This document shows positions 34,250 to 42,935 of a stretch of 64,000 nucleotides of DNA, in pieces. The notes beneath the pieces are model-generated. The model had not been told where the DNA came from. It ran no database searches and saw only the letters and a list, made by a program, of their open reading frames with translations. Every line of letters begins with the position of its first letter. Position 1 is the first letter of the stretch. A program made the position numbers and the translations under genes. The DNA lies in assembly GCA_964502145.1 (NCBI GenBank), contig CAZCVI010000001.1, positions 124,001-188,000 on the forward strand, given 5' to 3'. The DNA is from CAZCVI01 sp964502145. GTDB lineage: Bacteria; Acidobacteriota; Aminicenantia; UBA2199.

Positions 34250-37200
34250 ATGCATACAAAAAGTAATATTGGACCTGGTGCAACCACCATGAAAAATCGG
34301 GTACTGTTCGTCGTCGCCATGATGATTGTACTTCTTTCAGCGCTCTTTTTCTATAATATGATCAGCTACTCCAACCGGGAAATCCAGCACATCACCCGTA
34401 TTTATGCCAGTTTAATTAAACAACATTACCACCGTTCCCGAGGGCATGCCAATTCTATTTATACCACCCTCGCCAAGCGCTTGCTCACCGATCAAAATAT
34501 TATTGCTGCTGCTACAGCCTCCGACCCCCATAAACTCCAGCAATTAACCCTCGACATCTTAAAAAACAGCCCGATCATGGAGTTTTATTTAGAAGACGTC
34601 ATCTGGCATTTTTCCCATCCCACGCAAAAACTCCCTATTTATCGTTCCCAAGAAAATTTTCCCCCACCATCCACACCCGACCCCATGCTGGCCCAGGCAC
34701 TTCGCCTCAAAGCTCCCTGTTCCGGTGTATTCACTCATCCCGGCGGGTTCTCTTATCGCATCATCATTCCCCTTGATTCCCAACCTAAAACAAAAGTCAA
34801 CCCTATCACCGCCTTGGAATTCGTACTCAACCCCGAACAATTTTTAATAGGCGGGGAAAAAATGCTTGGTATGCAAACTGTGATTGCCGTTAAATTACCC
34901 TACGGTTCAAAAAACTGCGGGCAAGATCTTGGCGCTGGCTATTTTTCAAAAAGTTGCATAACCCCCTGCCCTTGGTTACCCAGATCAGACTTCCACCCCA
35001 TCAACCCAAAACTCCCCACCACCCAAATTTCAATCCGCAATAAAATATATGTCCGTTTCGATAATATTATTATTTCTGATTACTGCGGCCATCCCGCCGC
35101 CCTTATCCTTGCCGCACTCGACATCACTGATTTAAAAAAAGAAATAAACTCATCTCTAAACCAATTGATTCCCATTGCTGTCGGCATATTGATTTTTGTC
35201 TTCATGACCTTGTACTATGGCTTCGGACGTCTCATGGGGCGCCTCGTCATCCGGGATAAACAACTCGAATTCATCAATACCCAACTCGAAACCAAAATCC
35301 ACGAACGAGAGACCATGGAAAACGAACTCAAAACCCATCGCGATCACCTCGAAGACTTGATTGCCGAAGGCACCATGGAATTGGAAATAAAAAGCCAGGA
35401 AATCGAAGCCAATGAAATGAAATTGCGCACCGTCACCTCTTCCCTCCAAGATGCCATACTCATGGTCGACCCCAATGGCAATATCCTCTTCTGGAACGAT
35501 GCCGCTGAACGTATGTTCCAGTACAGTGGCGCTGAACTTAGACACAAAGACTTTTTTAATCACATTATCTCCGTGGGCAGTTATAAAAAATTCATCGAGA
35601 CCTTTGGACAATCCGACCCCGCCCTTAAAAAAGATACCTATTCCCGTATTTTTGAAATCGAATGCACTGCCAAGAACCAACATGTCTTCCCCGCCGAGTT
35701 AGTAATCTCCGAGGTTGAAATCCATGAGCAATCTAATTTAATTGTTGTCATCCGCGATATCACCCGCAAAAAAGAGGAAGAAACCCAGAACCGCATCTTA
35801 TTACGCGCCGTCGAACAAAGTAGTGTTGCTATTCAAATCGCCGATACCCAGGGCATTATTCAATACATCAACCCAAAATTTACCCAGATTACCGGTTATA
35901 CCAAGGAAGAGGCAATCGGGCAAAATACCAATATCTTAAAATCCAACTTCAACCCCCAGGAAGATTATCAAAATCTGTGGGAAACTATTACCGCAGGTAA
36001 AGATTGGAACGGTGAGCTCTATAACCGCAAAAAAGACGGCCAACTCTACTGGGATTCCACCCTCATCTCTCCCATCAAAGACTCGCAAGGGAAAATTACC
36101 CATTTTGTCGCCGTCAAAGAAGACATCACCGAGCGAAAAAATATGGAGGTCGAGTTATTGACTGCCAAGGACGCTGCCGAGGCAGCCAGTCGTTCCAAGG
36201 GTGAATTTCTCGCCAACATGTCCCATGAAATCCGCACCCCCATGAATGCCATCATGGGCATGACCGAACTCGCATTGGGAACCCAACTCAACGAGGAACA
36301 ACGCGAATATCTCGAAATTGTTTCCCAGGCCTCCCGTTCCCTCTTAAAACTGCTCAATGATATCCTCGATTTCTCAAAAGTTGATGCTGGCAAACTTATC
36401 CTTGAAGCAAAACCCTTTGAACTGCGAAAATCTCTCGGTGATATTATCAAAACTCTGGCTATCCAGGCCCATGCCAAAAATCTTGAATTAATCTATTATA
36501 TTGATTCCCAGGTCCCCGAGCAACTCATCGGTGATGTCGGCAGGATGCGGCAGGTCGTCGTCAATCTCATCGGCAATGCCATCAAGTTTACCAATGACGG
36601 TGAAATCGTTTTAAAGATCGATGTGTTGGAAGACGGTATTGATAATAAGATTTTACTCCACTTCATCGTCGCTGATACCGGCATTGGTATCCATGAAGAT
36701 CAACTCGGTTTTGTGTTTGAGAAGTTTGCCCAGGTTGATTCTTCCAGCACCCGCAAATACGGCGGCACCGGCCTTGGTTTGGCCATTAGTTCCAAGTTAG
36801 TCGAATTGATGGGCGGTGTCATCTGGGCCGAAAGTCCTTCCACCTTTCCCCATTCTATTGCCAGTGGTCCCGGCTCCACCTTCCATTTCACCGCCTTGTT
36901 TGAAATCGGGACTTTATCTTCCCAGCGTGAAGACAAAGACCTTCTTGATAAAATAAAAGGTCTGTCCCTCCTCATCGTTGACGATAACGAAACCAATCGG
37001 CGGTTCTTGCAGGAACTCCTGTTCCGCGAGGGTTTAATCCCCCAAACCGCCAGTTCCGGCCTCGAAGCCCTCCAAATCTTAAGCAACAAAGCCAACTCCT
37101 TTCAGTTACTCATCCTTGATTTCAGGATGCCCGGCATGGATGGCGGCACTCTCCTGAAAAAAATTCGCCAGGAACTTCATCTATCCACCCCGGCAATCCT

Positions 37201-37783
37201 CATTACTTCTGGTGTCAGTACCCAGGATATCCTTGAATTCAAAAGCTATCAAGCCGATGCCCACCTTTTAAAACCCGTTAACTCCCAGGAATTATTGCCC
37301 GTGATACTGCGGGTTTTGGGCTATAAAATCCAGGAAGTACAAGCCATACACCCCCCAGAATCCAGTCTCTCGCCCCAACTTACTCCTCAGCTCCACGTCC
37401 TCGTCGCTGAAGATAATATGATTAATCAACGCTTGATCCGACGCTTACTTGAAAAAGAAGGCCACCATGTCGACATCGCTTCCGATGGCATTGAAGCCGT
37501 CGCCCTCTTTATCAAACAAGTACAAAGTCCCCACCCCAATTACAACCTCATCTTAATGGATATCATGATGCCCCATATGGATGGCATAGAAGCCACCACT
37601 AAAATCAGGGAAATTGACAAGCATATTCCCATTATCGCCTTAACCGCCCATGCCATGAAAGGCGACAAAGGAAAATTTATTGCCCAGGGAATGGATGATT
37701 ACGTTTCAAAACCCATTGATAAAAAAATCCTCTTTGATACCATTAACAAGTATGTTCCACATGACTTGGTAGCCGTTTTATGA
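34250..37783 (+). CDS. membrane hybrid sensor histidine kinase, PAS-PAS-HK-REC-REC
   Basis: 1177 residues. A membrane helix (about 18-40), a periplasmic sensor of ~260 residues and a second helix (about 303-325) are followed by a coiled coil (about 345-395). Two PAS domains (about 395-515 and 525-645) lead to HisKA with FLANMSHEIRTPMNAI (phospho-His near 665) and HATPase motifs NLIGNAIKF, DTGIGI and GGTGLGLA. Two receivers follow (LLIVDDNETN/LILDFRMPGMDG and VLVAEDNMIN/LILMDIMMPHMDG). No HPt domain is present. The ATG at 34250 sits at the predicted transcription start; an internal ATG 15 codons later is a fallback. Ligand and target are unknown. Confidence 0.9.
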   Translation: MHTKSNIGPGATTMKNRVLFVVAMMIVLLSALFFYNMISYSNREIQHITRIYASLIKQHYHRSRGHANSIYTTLAKRLLTDQNIIAAATASDPHKLQQLTLDILKNSPIMEFYLEDVIWHFSHPTQKLPIYRSQENFPPPSTPDPMLAQALRLKAPCSGVFTHPGGFSYRIIIPLDSQPKTKVNPITALEFVLNPEQFLIGGEKMLGMQTVIAVKLPYGSKNCGQDLGAGYFSKSCITPCPWLPRSDFHPINPKLPTTQISIRNKIYVRFDNIIISDYCGHPAALILAALDITDLKKEINSSLNQLIPIAVGILIFVFMTLYYGFGRLMGRLVIRDKQLEFINTQLETKIHERETMENELKTHRDHLEDLIAEGTMELEIKSQEIEANEMKLRTVTSSLQDAILMVDPNGNILFWNDAAERMFQYSGAELRHKDFFNHIISVGSYKKFIETFGQSDPALKKDTYSRIFEIECTAKNQHVFPAELVISEVEIHEQSNLIVVIRDITRKKEEETQNRILLRAVEQSSVAIQIADTQGIIQYINPKFTQITGYTKEEAIGQNTNILKSNFNPQEDYQNLWETITAGKDWNGELYNRKKDGQLYWDSTLISPIKDSQGKITHFVAVKEDITERKNMEVELLTAKDAAEAASRSKGEFLANMSHEIRTPMNAIMGMTELALGTQLNEEQREYLEIVSQASRSLLKLLNDILDFSKVDAGKLILEAKPFELRKSLGDIIKTLAIQAHAKNLELIYYIDSQVPEQLIGDVGRMRQVVVNLIGNAIKFTNDGEIVLKIDVLEDGIDNKILLHFIVADTGIGIHEDQLGFVFEKFAQVDSSSTRKYGGTGLGLAISSKLVELMGGVIWAESPSTFPHSIASGPGSTFHFTALFEIGTLSSQREDKDLLDKIKGLSLLIVDDNETNRRFLQELLFREGLIPQTASSGLEALQILSNKANSFQLLILDFRMPGMDGGTLLKKIRQELHLSTPAILITSGVSTQDILEFKSYQADAHLLKPVNSQELLPVILRVLGYKIQEVQAIHPPESSLSPQLTPQLHVLVAEDNMINQRLIRRLLEKEGHHVDIASDGIEAVALFIKQVQSPHPNYNLILMDIMMPHMDGIEATTKIREIDKHIPIIALTAHAMKGDKGKFIAQGMDDYVSKPIDKKILFDTINKYVPHDLVAVL

Positions 37784-37913
37784 TTCCCCTACCAATTTCT
37801 TTGCAACTTTTTTGTTCGGCCATATATATCTTCAGACTCCCTGATCCCGGCAGTGTTTATTGATACTTATTTTTATAAAAGAGTTTTTTTGTGGCATAAT
37901 AGGAGGGAAAACT

Positions 37914-38006
37914 TTGAAAGGGAAAAAGATCGTGAACCAAAAGCCAAATCTCGGCAGTTATGGAAAACCTCACACCAAAATCAGTGTGTTTTGCGCTCAT
38001 TTGTAA
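37914..38006 (+). CDS. 30-codon ORF with strong ribosome-binding site
   Basis: AGGAGGG (37901-37907) precedes a TTG codon at 37914 that opens a 30-residue basic peptide (MKGKKIVNQKPNLGSYGKPH, then TKISVFCAHL). It ends 28 bp before array R3. It may be a small peptide gene or the head of a gene interrupted by the array. Confidence 0.3.
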   Translation: MKGKKIVNQKPNLGSYGKPHTKISVFCAHL

Positions 38007-38034
38007 ACAAATTTACCGATTTTTAGGAAATTTC

Positions 38035-38401
38035 GACCGTCAGCCTGTTTTCCAAGTGATTTTCGGTCAGTGATGACTGAATTAGGCTCATAAAAGTGCA
38101 AATTTGGGGAACGATGACCGATTTTCACTTAACTTTTTTCTCAAAGCGTCAACGATGACCCTCCGAGGGTCATCGATGACCGATTTTGATAGAATTCAGA
38201 GCTAATTCGTAGCATTTTGACTGATTTTCACTCGCTGGTGACCGATGGCGGCAAATTTTGACCAACCAGCGTCAATGATGACTGATTTTCACTCGCTGGT
38301 GACCGATGGCGGTAAATTTTGACCAACCAGCGTCAATGATGAGTGATTTTTACTCGTCCAAGACCAACCAGCGTCAGCATAGAGTGATTTTTATGGAATC
38401 G
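38035..38401. repeat. array R3: about 18 units of 19-21 bp, including a duplicated 61-bp block
   Basis: Units of 19-21 bp start with GAC, GAG or GTG, often followed by GATTTT, and several are dyads: GACCCTCCGAGGGTC, GAGTGATTTTTACTC. A three-unit, 61-bp block is duplicated at 38219-38279 and 38280-38340 with one difference. The array lies between the convergent kinase and FAH genes. Mixed 20/21 bp lengths break all reading frames, so it is not coding. Confidence 0.8.
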
Positions 38402-38411
38402 TCACCTATGG

Positions 38412-38528
38412 GAAGAGCCGACTCATGACAAAGCTATTTCCTTACTCTTGGAAGAGTTAACCAAAATGGCATTCCAACACCCTGCAACCGGTGAAAAAAT
38501 GATTTATTCTCTCGTATCTCTCATATAA
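38412..38528 (+). pseudogene. possible 38-codon tail of a disrupted gene
   Basis: Just after R3 an open frame without a start reads EEPTHDKAISLLLEELTKMA, then FQHPATGEKMIYSLVSLI and a stop. Composition is protein-like, but I cannot place the family. It may be the end of the gene begun at 37914, or chance. Confidence 0.25.
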
Positions 38529-38615
38529 TATTCGTGATAAAAGTGCCAACACCGTTTCCGCCGAAATCAGGAAGTCTGATCTTATATACAACCAAACAAC
38601 AGCCACCCATACCCC

Positions 38616-39437
38616 TTAATCCTGCTTCCCATCGTTTTCCATCACCACCGGATTCGTCAAGCGTCCGATTTTTTCGATTTCCACAGTCACCATGTCCCCC
38701 GGTTTCAAAAATGTCGGAGGAATACGCGTAAACCCCACTCCATTCGGTGTTCCCGTTAAAATAATTGTCCCAGGAAACAGCGTCAACGATTGACTGAGAT
38801 TACTTACCAGATAGGGGATGTCGAAAATCATATCCGACGTATTCGAATCCTGATAAGTTTTACCATTAATCTCCGAATGTATCCCCAGGCGGTGCGGATT
38901 CGTAATTTCTTCCTTCGTTACCAGCCAGGGTCCCAACGGACAGAACGTATCAAAACTCTTGCCCCGCGCCCATTGCGTTTTTTGCTTGCGAATCTGCCAG
39001 TCCCGGGCGCTCACATCGTTCGCGCAAGTATACCCCAGAACATAATCCATCGCATTCTCAACCCGTATATTTTTTCCCTGCTTGCCGATAATGATCGCCA
39101 ATTCTGCTTCATAGTCCACCTGGTCCGGGCCTGCTTTAGGCAAGACAATAGGTTCCATCGGTCCAATCAATGTCCCCGCCGCTTTTAAGAATAACACCGG
39201 GATTTCAGGATACTGCATCCCTGTTTCCACCGCGTGCTTTTTATAATTTAAACCCACACCTATAATATAAGGCGTATGAATCGGGGATAATATTTTTTTT
39301 ATCACCCCTGTTTTATCTGTGACCGTGAAACGACCCAATATGTCGCCCTCAATCAAACGTGCCTTATCATCATCCGGTGATTCTATGACCCCATAATACA
39401 GCGTGTCGTCCTGTGAAAGAAATCTAATGATTTTCAT
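38616..39437 (-). CDS. fumarylacetoacetate hydrolase (FAH) family enzyme
   Basis: 273 residues of the FAH fold. Conserved blocks are VDYEAELAIIIGKQGKNI, YTCANDVSARDWQ, GKSFDTFCPLGPWLV and FPGTIILTGTPNGVGF; the Glu/Asp metal ligands lie in the first of these. Family members are Mg2+ hydrolases, isomerases or decarboxylases acting on 2-oxo acids, for example in aromatic catabolism or oxaloacetate tautomerisation. No pathway neighbours are present, so the substrate is open. GAGGA lies before the ATG. Confidence 0.85.
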   Translation of the reverse strand: MKIIRFLSQDDTLYYGVIESPDDDKARLIEGDILGRFTVTDKTGVIKKILSPIHTPYIIGVGLNYKKHAVETGMQYPEIPVLFLKAAGTLIGPMEPIVLPKAGPDQVDYEAELAIIIGKQGKNIRVENAMDYVLGYTCANDVSARDWQIRKQKTQWARGKSFDTFCPLGPWLVTKEEITNPHRLGIHSEINGKTYQDSNTSDMIFDIPYLVSNLSQSLTLFPGTIILTGTPNGVGFTRIPPTFLKPGDMVTVEIEKIGRLTNPVVMENDGKQD

Positions 39438-39476
39438 GATGTTCTATCCTCTATAGTGAAATGCACTCAAAAATTT

Positions 39477-39482
39477 ATTATA
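39477..39482 (-). promoter_or_regulatory. candidate -10 of the FAH gene
   Basis: TATAAT on the minus strand about 40 nt before the ATG, preceded by TATGG, with no convincing -35 at 16-18 nt. The rest of 39438-39722 shows no gene. Confidence 0.35.
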
Positions 39483-39722
39483 CCATACAATAGCACCAGT
39501 ATAACAGAAAAAAATAAAAAATATTTTCTCCTCAGGACAGCAATAACATTCATTAATTCGCTTGATCCTTGGTAAATTAATTGGTGATATCTGAATTTGT
39601 TAGCCCCCTCTCGTGCGCCATAAAATGCAGCGATTTTATTTTTTTTTCAGTTATCTCTTGAAATAGCGAATAAAAAAGGGTATAATTCGATCTTAAAAAA
39701 ACAACAATCTCCAATTATGCTA

Positions 39723-39752
39723 TTGACAAAATGGTGATAGTTGTGGTATACT
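39723..39752 (+). promoter_or_regulatory. promoter of the tRNA cluster
   Basis: TTGACA (39723-39728), 18 nt, TATACT (39747-39752). The first tRNA starts 14 nt after the -10. It may drive the four tRNAs and read on into tuf. Confidence 0.7.
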
Positions 39753-39765
39753 TATTTTTTGGTGT

Positions 39766-39838
39766 GCTGGCGTAGCTCAGCTGGTAGAGCAGCTGATTTG
39801 TAATCAGCAGGTCGGGGGTTCAAATCCCTTCGCCAGCT
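39766..39838 (+). tRNA. tRNA-Thr (anticodon TGT)
   Basis: Acceptor GCTGGCG pairs with CGCCAGC, discriminator T. Anticodon arm CTGATTTGTAATCAG carries TGT, and the T arm shows GGGGGTTCAAATCCC. CCA is not encoded. Confidence 0.95.
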
Positions 39839-39869
39839 GTTAAGAAGTTAAACGCATTATAAAATGTTT

Positions 39870-39952
39870 GGGCAGGTTCCAGAGCGGTCAAATGGGACGG
39901 GCTGTAAACCCGTTGGCGCCAGCCTTCGGTGGTTCGAATCCGCCCCTGCCCA
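39870..39952 (+). tRNA. tRNA-Tyr (anticodon GTA)
   Basis: Acceptor GGGCAGG pairs with CCTGCCC, discriminator A. Anticodon arm GGGCTGTAAACCC carries GTA; a long variable arm makes it 83 nt. Confidence 0.95.
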
Positions 39953-39963
39953 AAATTTTTTAT

Positions 39964-40036
39964 GCGGGAGTAACTCAGTGGCTAGAGTGGTAGCCTTCCA
40001 AGCTACTCGTCGCGGGTTCGAATCCCGTCTCCCGCT
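39964..40036 (+). tRNA. tRNA-Gly (anticodon TCC)
   Basis: Acceptor GCGGGAG pairs with CTCCCGC, discriminator T. Anticodon arm TAGCCTTCCAAGCTA carries TCC. Confidence 0.95.
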
Positions 40037-40045
40037 AGTATTTAG

Positions 40046-40118
40046 GCCCTCGTAGCTCAGTCGGCAGAGCGCATCCTTGGTAAGGATGAGGTCAACAGTT
40101 CGAATCTGTTCGAGGGCT
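40046..40118 (+). tRNA. tRNA-Thr (anticodon GGT)
   Basis: Acceptor GCCCTCG pairs with CGAGGGC, discriminator T. Anticodon arm CATCCTTGGTAAGGATG carries GGT. It is the last of four tRNAs before tuf, the order seen in many bacteria. Confidence 0.95.
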
Positions 40119-40223
40119 TTGTTTTTTACAGTATAAACGGACGGTTTAAAAGAAATATACGGAAGCAATAAACGGACTATATTATGATACTATTAATTAA
40201 ATACATGAACTAGGAGGTCAGAA

Positions 40224-41426
40224 ATGACGAAGGTAAAATTTGATAGAAGTAAACCGCACTTGAACATCGGTACCATCGGACATGTCGATCATGGAAAAAC
40301 GACCTTGACTGCAACAATAACCAAGATACTGAGTCAAGTAGAAGGATCCAAGGCAGTTTACCGAGATTTCTGGAGTATTGATAATGCCCCCGAAGAAAAA
40401 GAGCGTGGCATAACCATTAATATTTCACACGTGGAATATGACACCAAAAAACGGCATTATGCCCATATAGATTGTCCCGGTCATGCCGACTATATCAAGA
40501 ACATGATTACCGGAGCAGCCCAAATGGACGGCGCCATCCTCGTGGTCAGTGGAGCCGACGGCCCAATGCCCCAAACCCGTGAGCACATCCTGCTCGCCCG
40601 TCAGGTAAACGTTCCCGCTATCGTCGTGTTTATGAACAAATGCGACATGGTAGAAGATGAAGAGATTCTCGACTTGGTGGAACTTGAAATTCGCGAATTA
40701 TTGAATAAATACGACTTCCCCGGCGATGATATCCCCATCATCAGAGGCAGTGCCTTACGAAGTTTGGAAAGCGATGGCAAACTCGACAACGAATGGAATA
40801 AACGCATTATGGACCTCATGGATGCAGTCGATGATTATATCCAATTGCCCGAACGCCCCATTGATAAAGAATTTTTAATGCCTATTGAAGATGTTTTCAC
40901 CATCAGTGGCCGCGGTACTGTGGTAACGGGTCGTGTCGAACGTGGTATTGTGAAAGTCGGCGATGAAATTGAGATCGTTGGTATTCGCGCCACCCAGAAA
41001 AAAGTCGTCACCGGCGTTGAAATGTTCAAGAAATTATTGGATGAAGGTCGCGCTGGCGATAACATCGGCGTACTGCTTCGTGGTACCGATCGTGATGATG
41101 TCGAACGTGGCATGGTTTTGGCCAAAACCGGCAGCATCACCCCCCATACCAAATTTAAAGCCGAAGTGTACGTGCTCGGTAAAGAAGAAGGCGGACGTCA
41201 TACACCTTTTATCACCGGTTACCGTCCCCAGTTTTTCTTCCGTACTACCGATGTCACCGGTTCCGTCCAGTTGTCTGAAGGCGTTGAAATGGTTATGCCC
41301 GGCGACAATGCCCAGTTCACCATCCAATTAATCACCCCCATCGCTATGGAAAAGGGATTAAAATTCGCTATCCGCGAAGGTGGTCGTACTATCGGCGCTG
41401 GCTCTGTTACAGATATTATTGAATAG
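40224..41426 (+). CDS. tuf: translation elongation factor Tu
   Basis: 400 residues with G-motifs GHVDHGKTT, DCPGHADY, NKCD and SAL-like RGSAL, and the domain 2/3 blocks ISGRGTVVTGRVERG and TGYRPQFFFRTTDVTG. It delivers aminoacyl-tRNA to the ribosome. Position after tRNA-Thr/Tyr/Gly/Thr and before rpmG-tRNA-Trp-secE is the conserved bacterial order. AGGAGG lies before the ATG. Confidence 0.98.
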   Translation: MTKVKFDRSKPHLNIGTIGHVDHGKTTLTATITKILSQVEGSKAVYRDFWSIDNAPEEKERGITINISHVEYDTKKRHYAHIDCPGHADYIKNMITGAAQMDGAILVVSGADGPMPQTREHILLARQVNVPAIVVFMNKCDMVEDEEILDLVELEIRELLNKYDFPGDDIPIIRGSALRSLESDGKLDNEWNKRIMDLMDAVDDYIQLPERPIDKEFLMPIEDVFTISGRGTVVTGRVERGIVKVGDEIEIVGIRATQKKVVTGVEMFKKLLDEGRAGDNIGVLLRGTDRDDVERGMVLAKTGSITPHTKFKAEVYVLGKEEGGRHTPFITGYRPQFFFRTTDVTGSVQLSEGVEMVMPGDNAQFTIQLITPIAMEKGLKFAIREGGRTIGAGSVTDIIE

Positions 41427-41457
41427 ATTAAAAAATTAACTGATAAAGAAGTATACT

Positions 41458-41622
41458 ATGGCTAAGAGTGAGAAGCGAGTTAAGATTCATCTGAAATGCA
41501 CGGATTGTAGCGAAAAAAATTATTCGACTTACAAGAACAAAACAAATACCACGGAAAAACTGAATTTAAGTAAGTATTGTCCACGGTGCAAAAAACATAC
41601 CGCCCACAAGGAGGTAAAATAG
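41458..41622 (+). CDS. rpmG: 50S ribosomal protein L33
   Basis: 54 residues with the L33 zinc pairs CTDC and CPRC and the typical KYCPRCKKHTAHKE end. It is shorter than 60 residues. The TAG stop (41620-41622) shares its last two bases with the first two of tRNA-Trp. Only a weak ribosome-binding site (AAGAAG) is visible. Confidence 0.95.
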   Translation: MAKSEKRVKIHLKCTDCSEKNYSTYKNKTNTTEKLNLSKYCPRCKKHTAHKEVK

Positions 41623-41693
41623 GTCAGTAGTTCAATTGGTAGAGCACCGGTCTCCAAAACCGGGTGTTGGGGGTTCGAGCCCCTCCTGACCTG
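41621..41693 (+). tRNA. tRNA-Trp (anticodon CCA)
   Basis: Acceptor AGGTCAG pairs with CTGACCT, discriminator G. Anticodon arm CCGGTCTCCAAAACCGG carries CCA. It overlaps the rpmG stop codon by 2 nt and ends 13 nt before secE. Confidence 0.95.
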
Positions 41694-41706
41694 CATTTGA
41701 AATAAT

Positions 41707-41916
41707 ATGAAAAAACTAGAAATAATAAAACGAACTCGGGCCTTCATTACGGAGGTCCGAGGTGAGTTAAAAAAAGTAACTTGGCCCACAAAAAATGACG
41801 TGCAAAAGACAACCATTGCAGTCCTTGTACTCTCGATTATATTCGGGATTTATTTACAGGTGATTGACTTTTCTTTCCATTTGATTGTCCAACGAATTAT
41901 CACTATGTTCAAGTAA
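41707..41916 (+). CDS. secE: preprotein translocase subunit SecE
   Basis: 69 residues, the short single-helix form: EVRGELKKVTWPTKNDVQKT is the conserved amphipathic part and the helix VLVLSIIFGIYLQVIDF follows. It stabilises SecY in the inner membrane. The start lies 13 nt after tRNA-Trp, so tRNA 3' processing would leave a very short leader; no Shine-Dalgarno is visible. Confidence 0.95.
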   Translation: MKKLEIIKRTRAFITEVRGELKKVTWPTKNDVQKTTIAVLVLSIIFGIYLQVIDFSFHLIVQRIITMFK

Positions 41917-41942
41917 TGAGCAGATAGCTAGACAGGTTGACA

Positions 41943-42473
41943 ATGGACAAGAAATGGTACATCATTCATGTGTTTTCTGGTGCTGAGGAGTTTGTGGTCA
42001 AAGCCCTTGAAGAAAAGATACGCAAGTATAAAATGCAAGACCACATTTTTGAAATGGTAATCCCCAAAGAAAACGTCATCGAAATTAAAGATGGTAAGAA
42101 AGTGGTCAGTGAAAAAAGATCGTTTCCCGGTTATATACTGGTTAAAATGGAAATGAATGATAAAAACTGGTATTTCGTCAGAAACACCCCCAAGGTAACC
42201 GGCTTTGTTGGCGCCGGGAAACGACCCAAACCATTATCTGAAAAAGAAGTGGCCATTATCTTAAAGCACATCGAAACAACTCAAGTAACCCCCAAACCCA
42301 AATACCATTTCGAGGTCGGCGAAGCCGTCAAAATTGTGGATGGACCATTTATGAATTTTAATGGCGTGGTAGAGAGTGTACTGGAGGAAAAAAATCAACT
42401 CAAAGTGACAGTGACCATTTTCGGGAGACCAACCCCAGTAGATTTAGATTTTTTCCAGGTAGAAAAAATATAG
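41943..42473 (+). CDS. nusG: transcription termination/antitermination factor NusG
   Basis: 176 residues: NGN domain (KKWYIIHVFSGAEEFVVKAL, FPGYILVKMEMND, TPKVTGFVGAG) and a C-terminal KOW domain (FEVGEAVKIVDGPFMNFNGV). It binds RNA polymerase and links it to Rho or the ribosome. I chose ATG 41943, with CAGG 6 nt upstream, over an in-frame TTG at 41937 that would leave no spacing. Confidence 0.95.
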   Translation: MDKKWYIIHVFSGAEEFVVKALEEKIRKYKMQDHIFEMVIPKENVIEIKDGKKVVSEKRSFPGYILVKMEMNDKNWYFVRNTPKVTGFVGAGKRPKPLSEKEVAIILKHIETTQVTPKPKYHFEVGEAVKIVDGPFMNFNGVVESVLEEKNQLKVTVTIFGRPTPVDLDFFQVEKI

Positions 42474-42485
42474 GAGTATATACAA

Positions 42486-42935
42486 ATGGCAGGCCCAAAG
42501 AAAAAACAGAAACCAGTAATAAAGACTTTAAGACTTCAATTACCTGCCGGTAAAGCAACACCGGCGCCGCCGGTAGGGCCGGCTTTAAGTCAGCATGGCT
42601 TAAACATCATGGAGTTTGTGAACCAATTTAATAAAGCCACTGCCAAAATGGAAGACGGGATGATTATTCCGGCTGAAATATTGGTTCACCCTGATAAAAC
42701 CTTCACAATGAATTTAAAAACCCCACCGGTGTCCTACCTGCTGCGTAAAGCGGCTGGGATAGTTAAAGGATCTGGTGAGCCCAATAAGAATAAAGTGGGA
42801 CGGATCAACCAGAAGCAATTGGAAGAAATTGCTAAGACAAAGTTACCCGATCTGAATACGGATGATCTTGGCCAAGCAGTGAAAATCGTAGCCGGTTCGG
42901 CAAGAAGCATGGGACTGGAGATTAAACATGGCTAA
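42486..42935 (+). CDS. rplK: 50S ribosomal protein L11
   Basis: 149 residues, slightly longer than usual because of a KKKQKPVIKT start. Conserved LQLPAGKATPAPPVGPALSQ, GLNIMEFVNQFN and the end IVAGSARSMGLEI are present. It lies 12 bp after nusG and overlaps rplA by 8 bp. Confidence 0.97.
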   Translation: MAGPKKKQKPVIKTLRLQLPAGKATPAPPVGPALSQHGLNIMEFVNQFNKATAKMEDGMIIPAEILVHPDKTFTMNLKTPPVSYLLRKAAGIVKGSGEPNKNKVGRINQKQLEEIAKTKLPDLNTDDLGQAVKIVAGSARSMGLEIKHG

